The notes beneath the pieces are model-generated. The model saw nothing but the letters and a program-made list of their open reading frames with translations. It was not told the DNA's origin and made no database searches. From contig NC_060061.1 of NCBI RefSeq assembly GCF_020283565.1, forward strand, positions 47,653,362-47,717,361: DNA of 64,000 bases, given 5' to 3'. Of this stretch, positions 56,401 to 64,000 are shown one piece after another. The position numbers and the translations under genes were made by a program. Numbering within the stretch: the stretch's first letter is position 1; each line of letters begins with the position of its first letter. Source of the DNA: Trifolium pratense (taxonomy: Eukaryota > Streptophyta > Magnoliopsida > Fabales > Fabaceae).

Positions 56401-57807
56401 ATCAATGAAGGCAAGGAGACCAATATCAAGATTGACGAGAGTGGAGTCATGAGATTTCACGGAAGAGTTTGTGTACCGGATGTACCCGAAATGAAGAGAA
56501 TGATCATGGAAGAAGGTCACAGGAGTGGTTTGAGTATACATCCTGGAGTAACCAAGATGTATCAGGATTTGAGGAAGTTGTTTTGGTGGCCGAGAATGAA
56601 GAGGCAAATTTCTGAATTTGTTTATTCATGCTTAACTTGTCAGAAATCGAAGTTTGAACATCAGAAGCCGTTTGGTTTGTTGCAACCAATGTTTATACCA
56701 GAATGGAAATGGGATAGCATTGCGATGGATTTTGTGGGAGGTTTACCGAAGACCAAGAAAGGTCATGAGGTGATTTGGGTAGTAGTAGATCGTTTGACGA
56801 AGTGTGCTCACTTCATTGCTATCAGGAAAGGTACTTTGGTGCCTAAGTTGGCCGAGATTTATGTGGAGCAGATCGTGAAGCTACATGGTATTCCAACAAG
56901 TATTATTTCGGATAGAGATCCGAGATTTACTTCTAGATTTTGGGAAAGCTTGCAAGAAGCTTTAGGAACGAAGTTGAGGTTGAGTTCAGCGTATCATCCT
57001 CAGACAGATGGTCAGTCGGAGAGGACGATACAATCCTTAGAGGATTTGTTGAGGGCTTGTGTTTTGGAGCAAAACGTGAATTGGGATTCTTGTTTGCCGT
57101 TGGTAGAGTTTACATACAACAACAGTTACCATTCTAGTATCGGAATGGCACCGTTTGAGGCTTTGTATGGGAGAAGGTGTAGGACACCTCTGTGTTGGTA
57201 TGAAACTGGAGAAGGTGCAATTCTTGGACCAGAGATTGTACAAGAGACAACAGAGAAGATTCGGATGATTCGTGAGAAGATGAAAGCGTCTCAGAGTCGA
57301 CAGAAGAGTTATCATGATAAGAGGAGGAAGGATATTGAATTCCAAGAGGGGGATCATGTATTCCTACGAGTTAAATCGACTACTGGAGTAGGACGTGCGT
57401 TGAAGTCAAGGAAGTTGACATCGAGGTTTATTGGACCGTTTGAGATTTTGAAGCGAGTTGGGAAAGTTGCGTATAGGATTGCATTACCGCCATCATTGGC
57501 GAATTTGCACGATGTTTTTCATGTATCACAGTTGCGCAAGTATGTGTCTGATCCGACACACGTGATTGAATCGGACGATGTTCAAGTGAGGGATGACTTG
57601 ACCATCGAGACTGTGCCTTTGAGAATCGAAGGGAGAGAAGTGAAGAGGTTGAGAAACAAAGAGATTGCATCCGTGAAAGTCGTGTGGGGAGGACCGGCTG
57701 GTGAGAATGCGACGTGGGAGTTGGAAAGCAAGATGAGAGATTCTTATCCCGATCTGTTTCTAGGTAATTTCGAGGGCGAAATTCTTTTAAGGGGGGTAGG
57801 ATTGTAA
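53443..57807 (+). CDS. Gag-Pol polyprotein of Ty3/gypsy element
   Basis: The 1454-codon frame starts at the ATG at 53443 ([17 protein letters not shown]); the frame is open 18 bases further up but only with GTG. Gag core (about 40-210, with [20 protein letters not shown]); three CCHC knuckles at 249-262, 269-282 and 288-301; aspartic protease [10 protein letters not shown] (342); RT with YPLPRIDDL and catalytic FIDD (about 664); RNase H with YCDAS (813); integrase with an HHCC zinc region, first Asp in MDFVGG (about 1096), SDRDPRF and the E in [15 protein letters not shown]; then GPFEIL and a C-terminal chromodomain-like stretch ([24 protein letters not shown]). The TAA stop lies inside the 3' LTR (57805-57807). 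All catalytic residues expected are present. Three knuckles, rather than one, is notable. Confidence 0.95.
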   Translation: MAAARTNAQIAEALAALTNIVVRDHQPGREVEMRLERFMKQKPPTFTGGYNPDGAHKWLEELEIIFEAMDCSEEGKTTLGTYVLREEANVWWKNAKLRLGPGGMAIPWAMFKREFLVKYFPVDVKNKKVVEFMELKQGNMTVADYAVKFETLCAFSPHYNTMEAENDKCVKFESGLRPDIKHMIGFSQIRDFATLVNKSRICDEDGRAKVNYYKAANDRKGKGQERGKPYDNRGRGNTSGGKKPVNGSCYNCGERGHMSYDCPKKGDRCKNCGKLGHKTEVCGTKVVCFNCGEEGHKSPTCKKPKKVMGKVFALSGEDASLEDNLIRGTCFIYDTPLIAIIDTGATHSFISLDCAKRLSIPLTDMMGRMEIETPANGSVITRQVCRNCPVTIFGRHFGMDLVCIPLSGMDVIFGMNWLIFNRIHINCREKAVVFPKPEENLHLMNGKEVSEALKEHAEMFMMFASLKLEGGVKIEELPIVCEFPDVFPDDISDVPPKREVEFSIDLVPGTSPISMAPYRMSASELNELKKQLEELLEKRFVRPSVSPWGAPVLLVKKKDGSMRLCIDYRQLNKVTIKNKYPLPRIDDLMDQLVGACVFSKIDLRSGYHQIRVKTEDIPKTAFRTRYGHYEYSVMPFGVTNAPGVFMVYMNRIFHSFLDRFVVVFIDDILIYSKSEEEHEEHLRIVLQVLKEKKLYAKLSKCEFWMKEVSFLGHIISSGGIAVDPAKVDAVSQWGTPESVSEIRSFLGLAGYYRRFIEGFSKLALPLTKLTRKDQAFVWDGICEKSFQELKRRLTTAPVLILPDAKKSFVVYCDASKLGLGGVLMQGGNVVAYASRQLKVHERNYPTHDLELAAVVFALKVWRHYLYGSRFEVFSDHKSLEYLFDQKELNMRQRRWLEFLKDYDFELSYHPGKANVVADALSRKTLHMSSLMVRELELIEEFRDLSLVCEVTSSSVKLGMLKLTNPFLEDIKEGQKSDKRLMEKMVLINEGKETNIKIDESGVMRFHGRVCVPDVPEMKRMIMEEGHRSGLSIHPGVTKMYQDLRKLFWWPRMKRQISEFVYSCLTCQKSKFEHQKPFGLLQPMFIPEWKWDSIAMDFVGGLPKTKKGHEVIWVVVDRLTKCAHFIAIRKGTLVPKLAEIYVEQIVKLHGIPTSIISDRDPRFTSRFWESLQEALGTKLRLSSAYHPQTDGQSERTIQSLEDLLRACVLEQNVNWDSCLPLVEFTYNNSYHSSIGMAPFEALYGRRCRTPLCWYETGEGAILGPEIVQETTEKIRMIREKMKASQSRQKSYHDKRRKDIEFQEGDHVFLRVKSTTGVGRALKSRKLTSRFIGPFEILKRVGKVAYRIALPPSLANLHDVFHVSQLRKYVSDPTHVIESDDVQVRDDLTIETVPLRIEGREVKRLRNKEIASVKVVWGGPAGENATWELESKMRDSYPDLFLGNFEGEILLRGVGL

Positions 57808-60377
57808 CGACCCGTTTTTCGTATTCGTATATTTTATTAAATGTATTTTTATTTATTAATTGGCTTTTATTATTTTAGTGAGCGACGAATAATTATTTAG
57901 CCGATCGTAAGTTATTAGGCGCGAGAACCTTGTTTTGGGCGTAATGGGGCGTGAGAGGCATGGGCCTAAGCCATTTGGGCTTGATTCATGACACATGAGA
58001 AGTAGTATAAGTAGCAAGTCCAACTTATGAATAGTATCATAAATTCATTTCTTGAGTTTGAGTGAGTAGAAGCAAGATAGAGCAAGAGCTAGGGTTTTGG
58101 CTAAGAGAAAGCTTGAGCAAGAGAAGGCTTGGATCATCATCTTTGCTTAAGGTAAGAGATTAGAATTCATGATTCTTGAGTGACAAGGAGGGGGGAGATT
58201 GTCTATGTCTCCGTTCCCGAACTCTCCCACTCAATTTCTTTTAGACTTTTGATAAGCTTTTGTATGTGAGTATGATGTTCTTCATCATCACTTTGTATGT
58301 GTTAATCACTAGCTTGATTCCATGATGAATATGTATGTGTTTGGATCATTTTTGGAAAGTTTATGAAAGTTGCTTAAAACCCAAGAAATTGGCTTGATTT
58401 TGATTATTTGAGGTATTTGGATGTTTGGAAGGGATGATTAATGTTCCTTGATACCATATATGTTTGGAATGGCTGTTTATATGAATTTATAACATGTTTG
58501 GATGAATTTTTGAGTTGATTTGATGTTAAACCGCCTTAGATAACTCAAGAACAGATTTTCTTTCTGGTGTAGTTCGCTTAGCGAACAGTAGCTCGCTACA
58601 GCGAATAAGCTCGCTACAAGCTCGCTACCTGTTCGCCATGTACCTGTAATCCTCTGATGTAGTTCGCTACAGCGAAAGGAGATTCGCTTAGCGAATAAGT
58701 TCGCTACCTGTTCGCTATGGATTCGCTTAGCGAACAGTACTGAACCTGCAACTTTTGTTATTGTTTATAAGTGTGATTAGGCACTTGTATCATGGTTTAA
58801 GAGTATCCTTACATGATTGTTGATACATGTTGATACTGTTAATGCTTATTGTTAATCGTTATATGAATGATAAACGTGTATGCAATAAGTTGTAGCTTAA
58901 TGTGAGCAATGTATATGTTTTAGCATTAATTTGCAATGATAAGAGAATGATGTATGTTTTATGACATAAGTGTAAATGAAACCTTGTGTGTATAAAAATG
59001 AGTATGCAGATAATTATCATGTGAATAATTATGAATTGAGTGATAGGATATTGTGTTATCCTAATGTGTTAGATGTTGGAATTGTGTTTCCGCATCAGTG
59101 AATGATTAGCTTCGAGCTAGATAGCGTCATGTATTTGATGTGTTTAAAAGTAATCATGCATTCATGATTGTATGTGAACATTGGAAACTTGGGTTCCAAT
59201 AACGAAAATGGACTATGTGTCCATAATGAAGCCGAGGATCGGATTAGATGAATCCATGAGTCCAGAGCTGCTATCCAACAGGATATAAAACTGTTTTGGC
59301 TTATCCAAGGGAGATAACATGGTTCGGTAAGTTCCGACATATCCAGCATGATATAAAACTGTTCTTGGTCCACCGTTGGTGAGACATCTTGGTACCACAT
59401 GCATTTAGTTATGTTTAGGGATGGCATGACAGTGAATTAATTGGCATTAGATACCTTAGGGTAAATGCACATATATTTGATAAATGGTAAGTGACATTAT
59501 CTGGTTGAACTGTGCTAAACTTTATTAATTGATAACTGTTTGGTGCGATGTTTTGACGTGAGTTAGAATATGTATGATGTAGTTCGAAAGTGTAAGGTCT
59601 TTCTTATGCTCGTATGATATGCGATTATGTTTTCTAACTCTCTGCTTTGTGTTATTTGCTGGACCTTTGGGGGTTCAGATATTCAGGCTGAGGATTGTGC
59701 CGACGTTTAGACTGCGGTATTAGCTGGGTGTTGAAGATACCTTTTGGTGAGGAGACTTAGCATAGATTACTCCTCTTAGTACTAGCTTTGACTAGAGTTT
59801 GTAAATAGTGAATGCTCTGGTAATGTAACATCGAGTCGGGGTTACGCTTGGATTTCATCGTATATCGGTGTTACCTTTTGATATGCTAGTTCTTGTATAA
59901 GTGACTAGAGCTGTAAAAAGGGCCTTAAGGGGCCGGCCCTTTAAGGGGCGGACCCACTTATTCCTGATTATTAATTTTATTTAAATTTTAAACACAGTTT
60001 TTTTAGGGTGCCGATCGTGGACAGTGCTGATTGAAGAAAACGAGAATAAGTTCACGACACTAGAAAAATTGTTTAAAATTTAAATAAAATTAATAATCAG
60101 GAATAAGTGGGTCCGCCCCTTAAAGGGCCGGCCCCTTAAGGCCCTTTTTACAGCTCTATAAGTGACATCCTTAGGGATGAATATGGCTTATGTATATATA
60201 TATGTATATATATGCATGCTTGGTTTGATTGGAATCCGCTGTTGCTTTTCATGTTAAATTTCATGATGCTCTGTGTGTATGCTTGTGTTTTAATTACCGC
60301 GTGGCACTCTGCCTTTACGCTTGTTAAAAAGTTTTTAAAATTACGTTTTTAAGGGTAGTATGGGTTAGGGTGTTACA
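57803..60377 (+). repeat. 3' LTR of the gypsy element (2575 bp, includes a MITE)
   Basis: Identical in layout to the 5' LTR. Its extra 261 bases equal exactly a 253-bp MITE plus an 8-base duplication (59906-60166). Apart from that I count about six substitutions against 51006-53319. Outside, GAATC repeats the left flank. Confidence 0.95.
59906..60158. mobile_element. hAT-type MITE, 253 bp, inside the 3' LTR
   Basis: Ends TAGAGCTGTAAAAAGGGCC and a perfect mirror GGCCC...CAGCTCTA; the inverted arms run about 85 bases with few mismatches. Target duplication TAAGTGAC at 59898-59905 and 60159-60166; the empty site is visible in the 5' LTR at about 53100-53110. Confidence 0.93.
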
Positions 60378-60382
60378 GAATC

Positions 60383-60534
60383 CGCCTCTAAACCCCATAG
60401 GTATTTATTTTTAACTTTATTAGTAATAACTAGTATTTCTTAAAGTGAAAAGGCTAAAGAGAAGCAAGGATAAAGGTACAGACATCCCAACTATGTTGGC
60501 ACCTCTGCACTCCCAACCAAAATGCCCAACTCTA
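60383..60534. other. Short spacer right of gypsy element
   Basis: No gene. The sequence GAATCCGCCTCTAAACCC continues the pre-insertion locus. Confidence 0.4.
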
Positions 60535-61080
60535 ACCAAATATTATTAAAAATAAAATAAAACAGTTTGGGGGGACTAGACCAAAACCCAAGGTAACAAT
60601 AGTGCAAACCAAATAAGTTGGTCAACTGCCTCATTAAAAACCTTAGCAAGGAAAACCCAGTGGGATAAAACCTTGATTAACGAAAAAAGAGTGCAGTCTG
60701 AATACAAAAACAAAGTATTATTTAAATCTAAATTCAGAAAGATCAAGCCTACTATAATGATAAGCTTTAGAGACATCATAAAGAACATGATCCCACCAAG
60801 TGAAACTAGAACCATGAAGTCAGAGAGAAGCAATTCTGTCAGTACACTGATTACCTTCCCTACAAATGTGAGACACAAAAAAGTACATACTCTTGAGAAG
60901 ATTTAAACAATTAAGCCACCTAGTAATGAGAGGAACAATGGAAATATTTTTAAAAGTCAGAATGATAAGTTGAGAATTAGATTCCAACCAGAAGAACTTC
61001 CAACACAAAGACAAATAAACAAAATGTAAACCAAAACTATCCAGTCTAAGAATAAACAAAACACTTCACTATCAAATGAT
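60535..61080 (-). pseudogene. LINE fragment (RNase H end and 3' tail), copy 2
   Basis: The minus-strand frame from 61059 reads an RNase H C-terminal half: SFGLHFVYLSLCWKFFWLES, then SHICREGNQCTDRIASL, with a stop and frame change after it; the signature HI.REGN.C.DR.A is typical of the RNase H-like domain of plant LINEs. A matching copy lies at 6840-7420. Nothing remains of RT or endonuclease. Confidence 0.7.
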
Positions 61081-61610
61081 AATGATAAAAAATAAAATGT
61101 TTAAATGAGAAAAATTCCATGTTGCGTACCTTGCAAATGCTATGATATATCATTCATTCAACATTAGAATGTGGGAGTTCCTGTTGACAAAATGGTGACA
61201 TTAATTATTAACAAATATATCAGCCTAACAAGGTAATGGTTGCTCAAGAAATTCGTAATTCACTTCTTTATTGTCAAAATACTTAAAATAATTGCAACCA
61301 TAAGTGGAAGGGAAACAAAATCATGTATGAAGTCATTAATTTCCTTGCGACATTAAGGTATGTAACATATAGAAATAAACACTCAACTAAAAGGTCCTAA
61401 ACTATTGTCTCGCTGACTATTTAGTCCCTAAACTATAAAAGGTCCTAAAATGTCTATAAATTGTTAAACTTATAGTTTGAGTTAAACTTATGATGTATTT
61501 TCATAGTTTAAGTACAACAAACGGTCAATTTAATAAGTGTACAGTGTTAAACGAGGAACTGAATAGTAAGATGAGATAATATTTTAGAGACCTTTTAGTT
61601 AATTTTAATA
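61081..61610. other. 3' flank of the right CNL gene
   Basis: To about 61320 it aligns with 7420-7690. The remainder includes AAGGTCCTAAACTATTG and TTAGTCCCTAAACTATAAA-type repeat modules. No gene. Confidence 0.45.
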
Positions 61611-61618
61611 GTTTAGAG

Positions 61619-62473
61619 CAACGTTTTAAATTGCGGTCCGCATCCGCAATTGCGGCCGCAGTATTTCTGATGCGGTAGCCACCGCAACCGCATCACACCG
61701 CAATTGCGGTGTGATCTTAATTCACGTGTACGGCAGTATCGGAAGCCGCATCAGATGTTTTCGGCGATGTTCCTTCAAATTTTCTCACCAAAAAGTAAAA
61801 TTTATGAACTTCAAATCCTAATTTGTGTCAAATTAATGAAAAATCTTACTTTTAACAATCTTTCAACCGTGTATTTTAAATGGAAAAAGCTAAAAAGCAC
61901 GACAAAAAATTTCGTCACAATCGCACGAATTAGTTGTTGGTCGTAATTTGTATTATCTTTCAATTTTGATTTCATTTTATCTTACATATGTGTTTGTTTA
62001 TGATAATCTCATTCATCTTTCTCTTGAGATGGTGCTATTTCCAAATCACTCTCACTTGTCAAACGGTCAATGCAGCATGTGCCAACAAATAAGTCTAAGA
62101 TATATATTACCACACTTTTTTGAGTGTTTATTTTAGCTTGATTTATGTTTTAAGTATTTTAAATAATTATAAGCTAGCTAGCACCCACTCACACATAAAA
62201 TTACATGAGAATTCTGCTTGTCGTGCACTGTTCGTGTGTAAATCTGTCGTACCATATAGCAATCCTCATTTTAAATACATTCAAATTATTGTTTATAGAA
62301 TAAACTAAGACTATACATTCAAATTATTGTTTATAGAATAAATTATTGTTACATAGTAGTTTGATTTTATATAGTTTGTGAAATTTCAAAATGATTTCAC
62401 GCCGCAACAACCGCATTCACAACGACTGCAACCGCAACCGCATCCGCGACCGCAACCGCAATTTAAAACCTTG
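61619..62473. mobile_element. hAT-type non-autonomous element, 855 bp
   Basis: Ends CAACGTTTTAAATTGCGG and, opposite strand, CAAGGTTTTAAATTGCGG; both arms carry CCGCAACCGCA / TGCGGTTGCGG modules. The flanks share GTTTAGAG (61611-61618 and 62474-62481), an exact 8-base duplication. Short internal ORFs (80 and 62 codons) show no transposase similarity that I recognise. Confidence 0.88.
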
Positions 62474-62481
62474 GTTTAGAG

Positions 62482-63023
62482 GTTATATAGTTGAATAATA
62501 TAACAGTTTACAGAACTCAACACATGTATAGTAGGCAATATCGATCACTTTCTCTATTTTTAATAGAAAATAAGTTAATGCAGCATGTTCTTAATTTTAT
62601 TATAGAAAATCACTGACAACTGAATTTGGGTAAATCTCAAAATATATTATAAGTGTTAAACTTTCACACATAGGGAAAATTAAGTAGAATGTTAAATGAA
62701 TATAGTTATTACTCCAATGTTTATCTAAACTGTCACTTTAGGAACTTGGAATTTTGTAGACTCTAACTAATTAACCGATGAAAATTTCATTTCTTAATCC
62801 ATAGTTAATTTCTAAGTCACCGTCCAATCATGCACCAAATTAATATTGTAAGCCTTGGTAATTAGAGCATTTCTTACATGGGCACAAACACATTTAATAA
62901 TCTTCTCTGCTTTTTTTAATTATTTTTGTATGTGCTCAAACATTTTTCATTCAGGGTTATATCCAGATAATTATGTGAATAATAAGTAAACAATTTTCAT
63001 AATAAAAAATGACAATTGTGTAC
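62482..63023. other. Sequence downstream of the right CNL gene's last seen exon
   Basis: AT-rich. 62850-62975 resembles 23115-23250. No terminal exon recognised. Reading through the donor at 63023 adds a handful of residues before a stop near 62997. Confidence 0.45.
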
Positions 63024-63842
63024 CTTTTCTAAGAACAATTGTTCAATAGTTGTGTTAAGATCACCTTTCCATCTCATCTCTCCTTCTTCCACTTCAACTT
63101 CTGTCAGGTATGGTGCTACTGTGACTCCAGATGAGAATATCTTCATTTGAGGGCACCCTTTAACAATGAAACGTAAGAAAGATGGGAATATGAATGCTTG
63201 TTTCCCATGACAGAAGCTTCTAAAACTTGGCAAAGAAGACAATTCCAAGTATTCCAAGTTTTCAAATATGATGTTTTCCTCTGCTTTTTCTTCATCAATC
63301 TGATTCACAACATCCAACATCTTCTCACAATTCATTATTATTAATGTTGTGAGTTGTACAAGACTTTTAGCTGTTGAGGATGTTATTAAATAAGTAAGCT
63401 CTTTGCAATTCTCCACATTCAAATATGTTAAATTTGTGAAAGATGTTGATGATGGTACCAAGCTTATCAAACTTGGACAATTCCATGCAGATAACTCTTC
63501 AAGATATTGCAGCAGAGGATGATCCAATGGAAAGTCTTCCTGCCATATGTACTTGAGATTTTCCAATTCATAAAGATACAAACTTCTTATTTGTTTTGAA
63601 ATATGCATACTGAGATGACCAATGGTTTCTTTAGTGGGGAACAATGTTTCAAAAGAACTATTACGCACTTGAAATTTTTTAAGATTAGGAAAGGATGTAT
63701 GGATATCATTCAGAAATATAGTTGGAGTTCCATCGAAGCATTGCAAACGAAGATATTCAACTTTATGAAAGACATTTTCTTGATTCAATATCTCCATCAC
63801 ATCCGGGCCATTTATTGCCAATTCCACCAGGTTGGGGCTCAA
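63024..63842 (-). CDS. LRR exon, type Y, of the right-hand CNL gene
   Basis: The exon has 273 codons and is phase 0: acceptor TTTTTCAG before 63842, donor AGAAAAG|GTACAC after 63024. It begins LSPNLVELAING and has the Y-type landmarks LKYIWQEDFPLDHPLLQYLE, CPQMKIFSSG, WKGDLNTT and LEK. It is homologous to but well diverged from the Y exons of the middle gene. The rest of its gene lies right of the window. As in the middle gene, the LINE remnant and conserved flank follow it. Confidence 0.85.
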
Positions 63843-63989
63843 CTGAAAAATTAAACATAAAAAAAATAAAAATTAATACTAGTTTATGAGGTAAATTAAT
63901 CAATTAAATTAAACATTCAAAATTAATACTAGTTTATGAGGTTGGGGCTAAACTGAGAGGGGAAAAAAGTATGGTTGGAAAGGAATTAC
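63843..63989 (-). other. Intron of the right-hand CNL gene, with short tandem duplication
   Basis: A 147-base intron. AAAATTAATACTAGTTTATG occurs twice (about 63868 and 63918), and GAGGTTGGGGCT near 63938 echoes the exon start, so the intron itself has been partly duplicated. Confidence 0.55.
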
Positions 63990-64000
63990 CTTTTCAATAG
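63990..64000 (-). CDS. End of an LRR exon (probably type X), cut by window edge
   Basis: Only 11 bases, ATTGAAAAG|GTAATT on the minus strand. If phase 0, it ends I-E-K, comparable to the I-E-E ending of X exons. Assignment rests on position and splice donor. Confidence 0.5.

Larger units (their letters stand above)
51006..60377 (+). mobile_element. Intact Ty3/gypsy retrotransposon (chromovirus, Tekay/Del-like)
   Basis: A complete 9.4-kb element: two LTRs with TG...CA ends, target duplication GAATC (51001-51005 and 60378-60382), primer site TGGTATCAGAGC 4 bases after the left LTR (matches the initiator-methionine tRNA type), one uninterrupted gag-pol frame, and a purine-rich tract AAGGGGGGTAGGA before the right LTR. 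By eye the LTRs differ at about six of 2314 positions. The polyprotein order gag-protease-RT-RNase H-integrase and a chromodomain-like C-terminus place it among chromoviruses; Tekay/Del is my best guess. Structurally it could be active. Confidence 0.95.

Noticed and set aside
53607..57670. Several antisense ORFs over gag-pol
   Set aside because: Shadows of the 1454-codon polyprotein; no independent signals.

Overview
The window looks like nuclear DNA of a legume, probably of the Medicago/Trifolium/Pisum group. The sequence is AT-rich, the genes have introns, and it carries tRNA-derived SINEs, TRIMs, hAT/MULE/Stowaway MITEs, a Helitron and LTR retrotransposons of plant type. The species is an inference; no marker in the window fixes it.

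The host genes form a tandem cluster of CC-NB-ARC-LRR (CNL) disease-resistance genes, all on the minus strand. They most resemble the legume Rpp4-like / RPS2-like CNLs with very long LRR regions. Three gene units are touched. (1) Positions 1-1624 hold the first 541 codons of one gene, which runs off the left edge; its non-coding 5' leader exons lie near 4.4-4.8 kb. (2) A nearly complete gene starts at 32985. Its 920-codon first exon is followed by LRR exons at 30001, 29659, 25980, 14712, 13848, 9762 and 8815. All eight exons are open, all have GT-AG sites, and every exon boundary is in phase 0 (2557 codons in total before any terminal exon). (3) At 63024-64000 are the last LRR exon and an 11-base exon end of a gene entering from the right.

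The most striking feature of the middle gene is its LRR architecture. Two exon types, here called X (about 245 codons) and Y (about 273 codons), alternate as X-Y, X-Y, X-Y. The last two pairs are close duplicates, and a leftover splice donor at 24961-24970 suggests another unit was deleted. Since all units are phase 0, whole pairs can be gained or lost without breaking the frame.

The spacers show the same tandem history. In gene direction each runs Y exon, LINE fragment (60.5-61.1 kb; 6.8-7.4 kb), conserved flank (49.7-50.0 kb; 6.4-6.7 kb), leader exons (49.1 and 39.4-39.9 kb; 4.4-4.8 kb), then coding start.

The rest is mobile DNA. The main elements are an intact Ty3/gypsy element (51006-60377) with near-identical 2.3-kb LTRs, a GAATC target duplication and one 1454-residue gag-pol frame; a 253-bp hAT MITE inside its 3' LTR; a three-level nest (MITE in LINE in hAT-like element) at 45989-48468; a TRIM with a hAT-like element inserted in its LTR (43360-44734); a 237-bp Helitron (22266-22502); decayed copia and gypsy pieces at 10.5-11.5 and 16.8-19.9 kb; and an approximately 1.1-kb foldback element present as an inverted pair around the 25171-25980 exon. 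A fragment matching plant mitochondrial 18S rRNA (28276-28551) sits in an intron of the middle gene. No CRISPR, operon or other prokaryotic feature is present. Repeat boundaries were read by eye and some are approximate.
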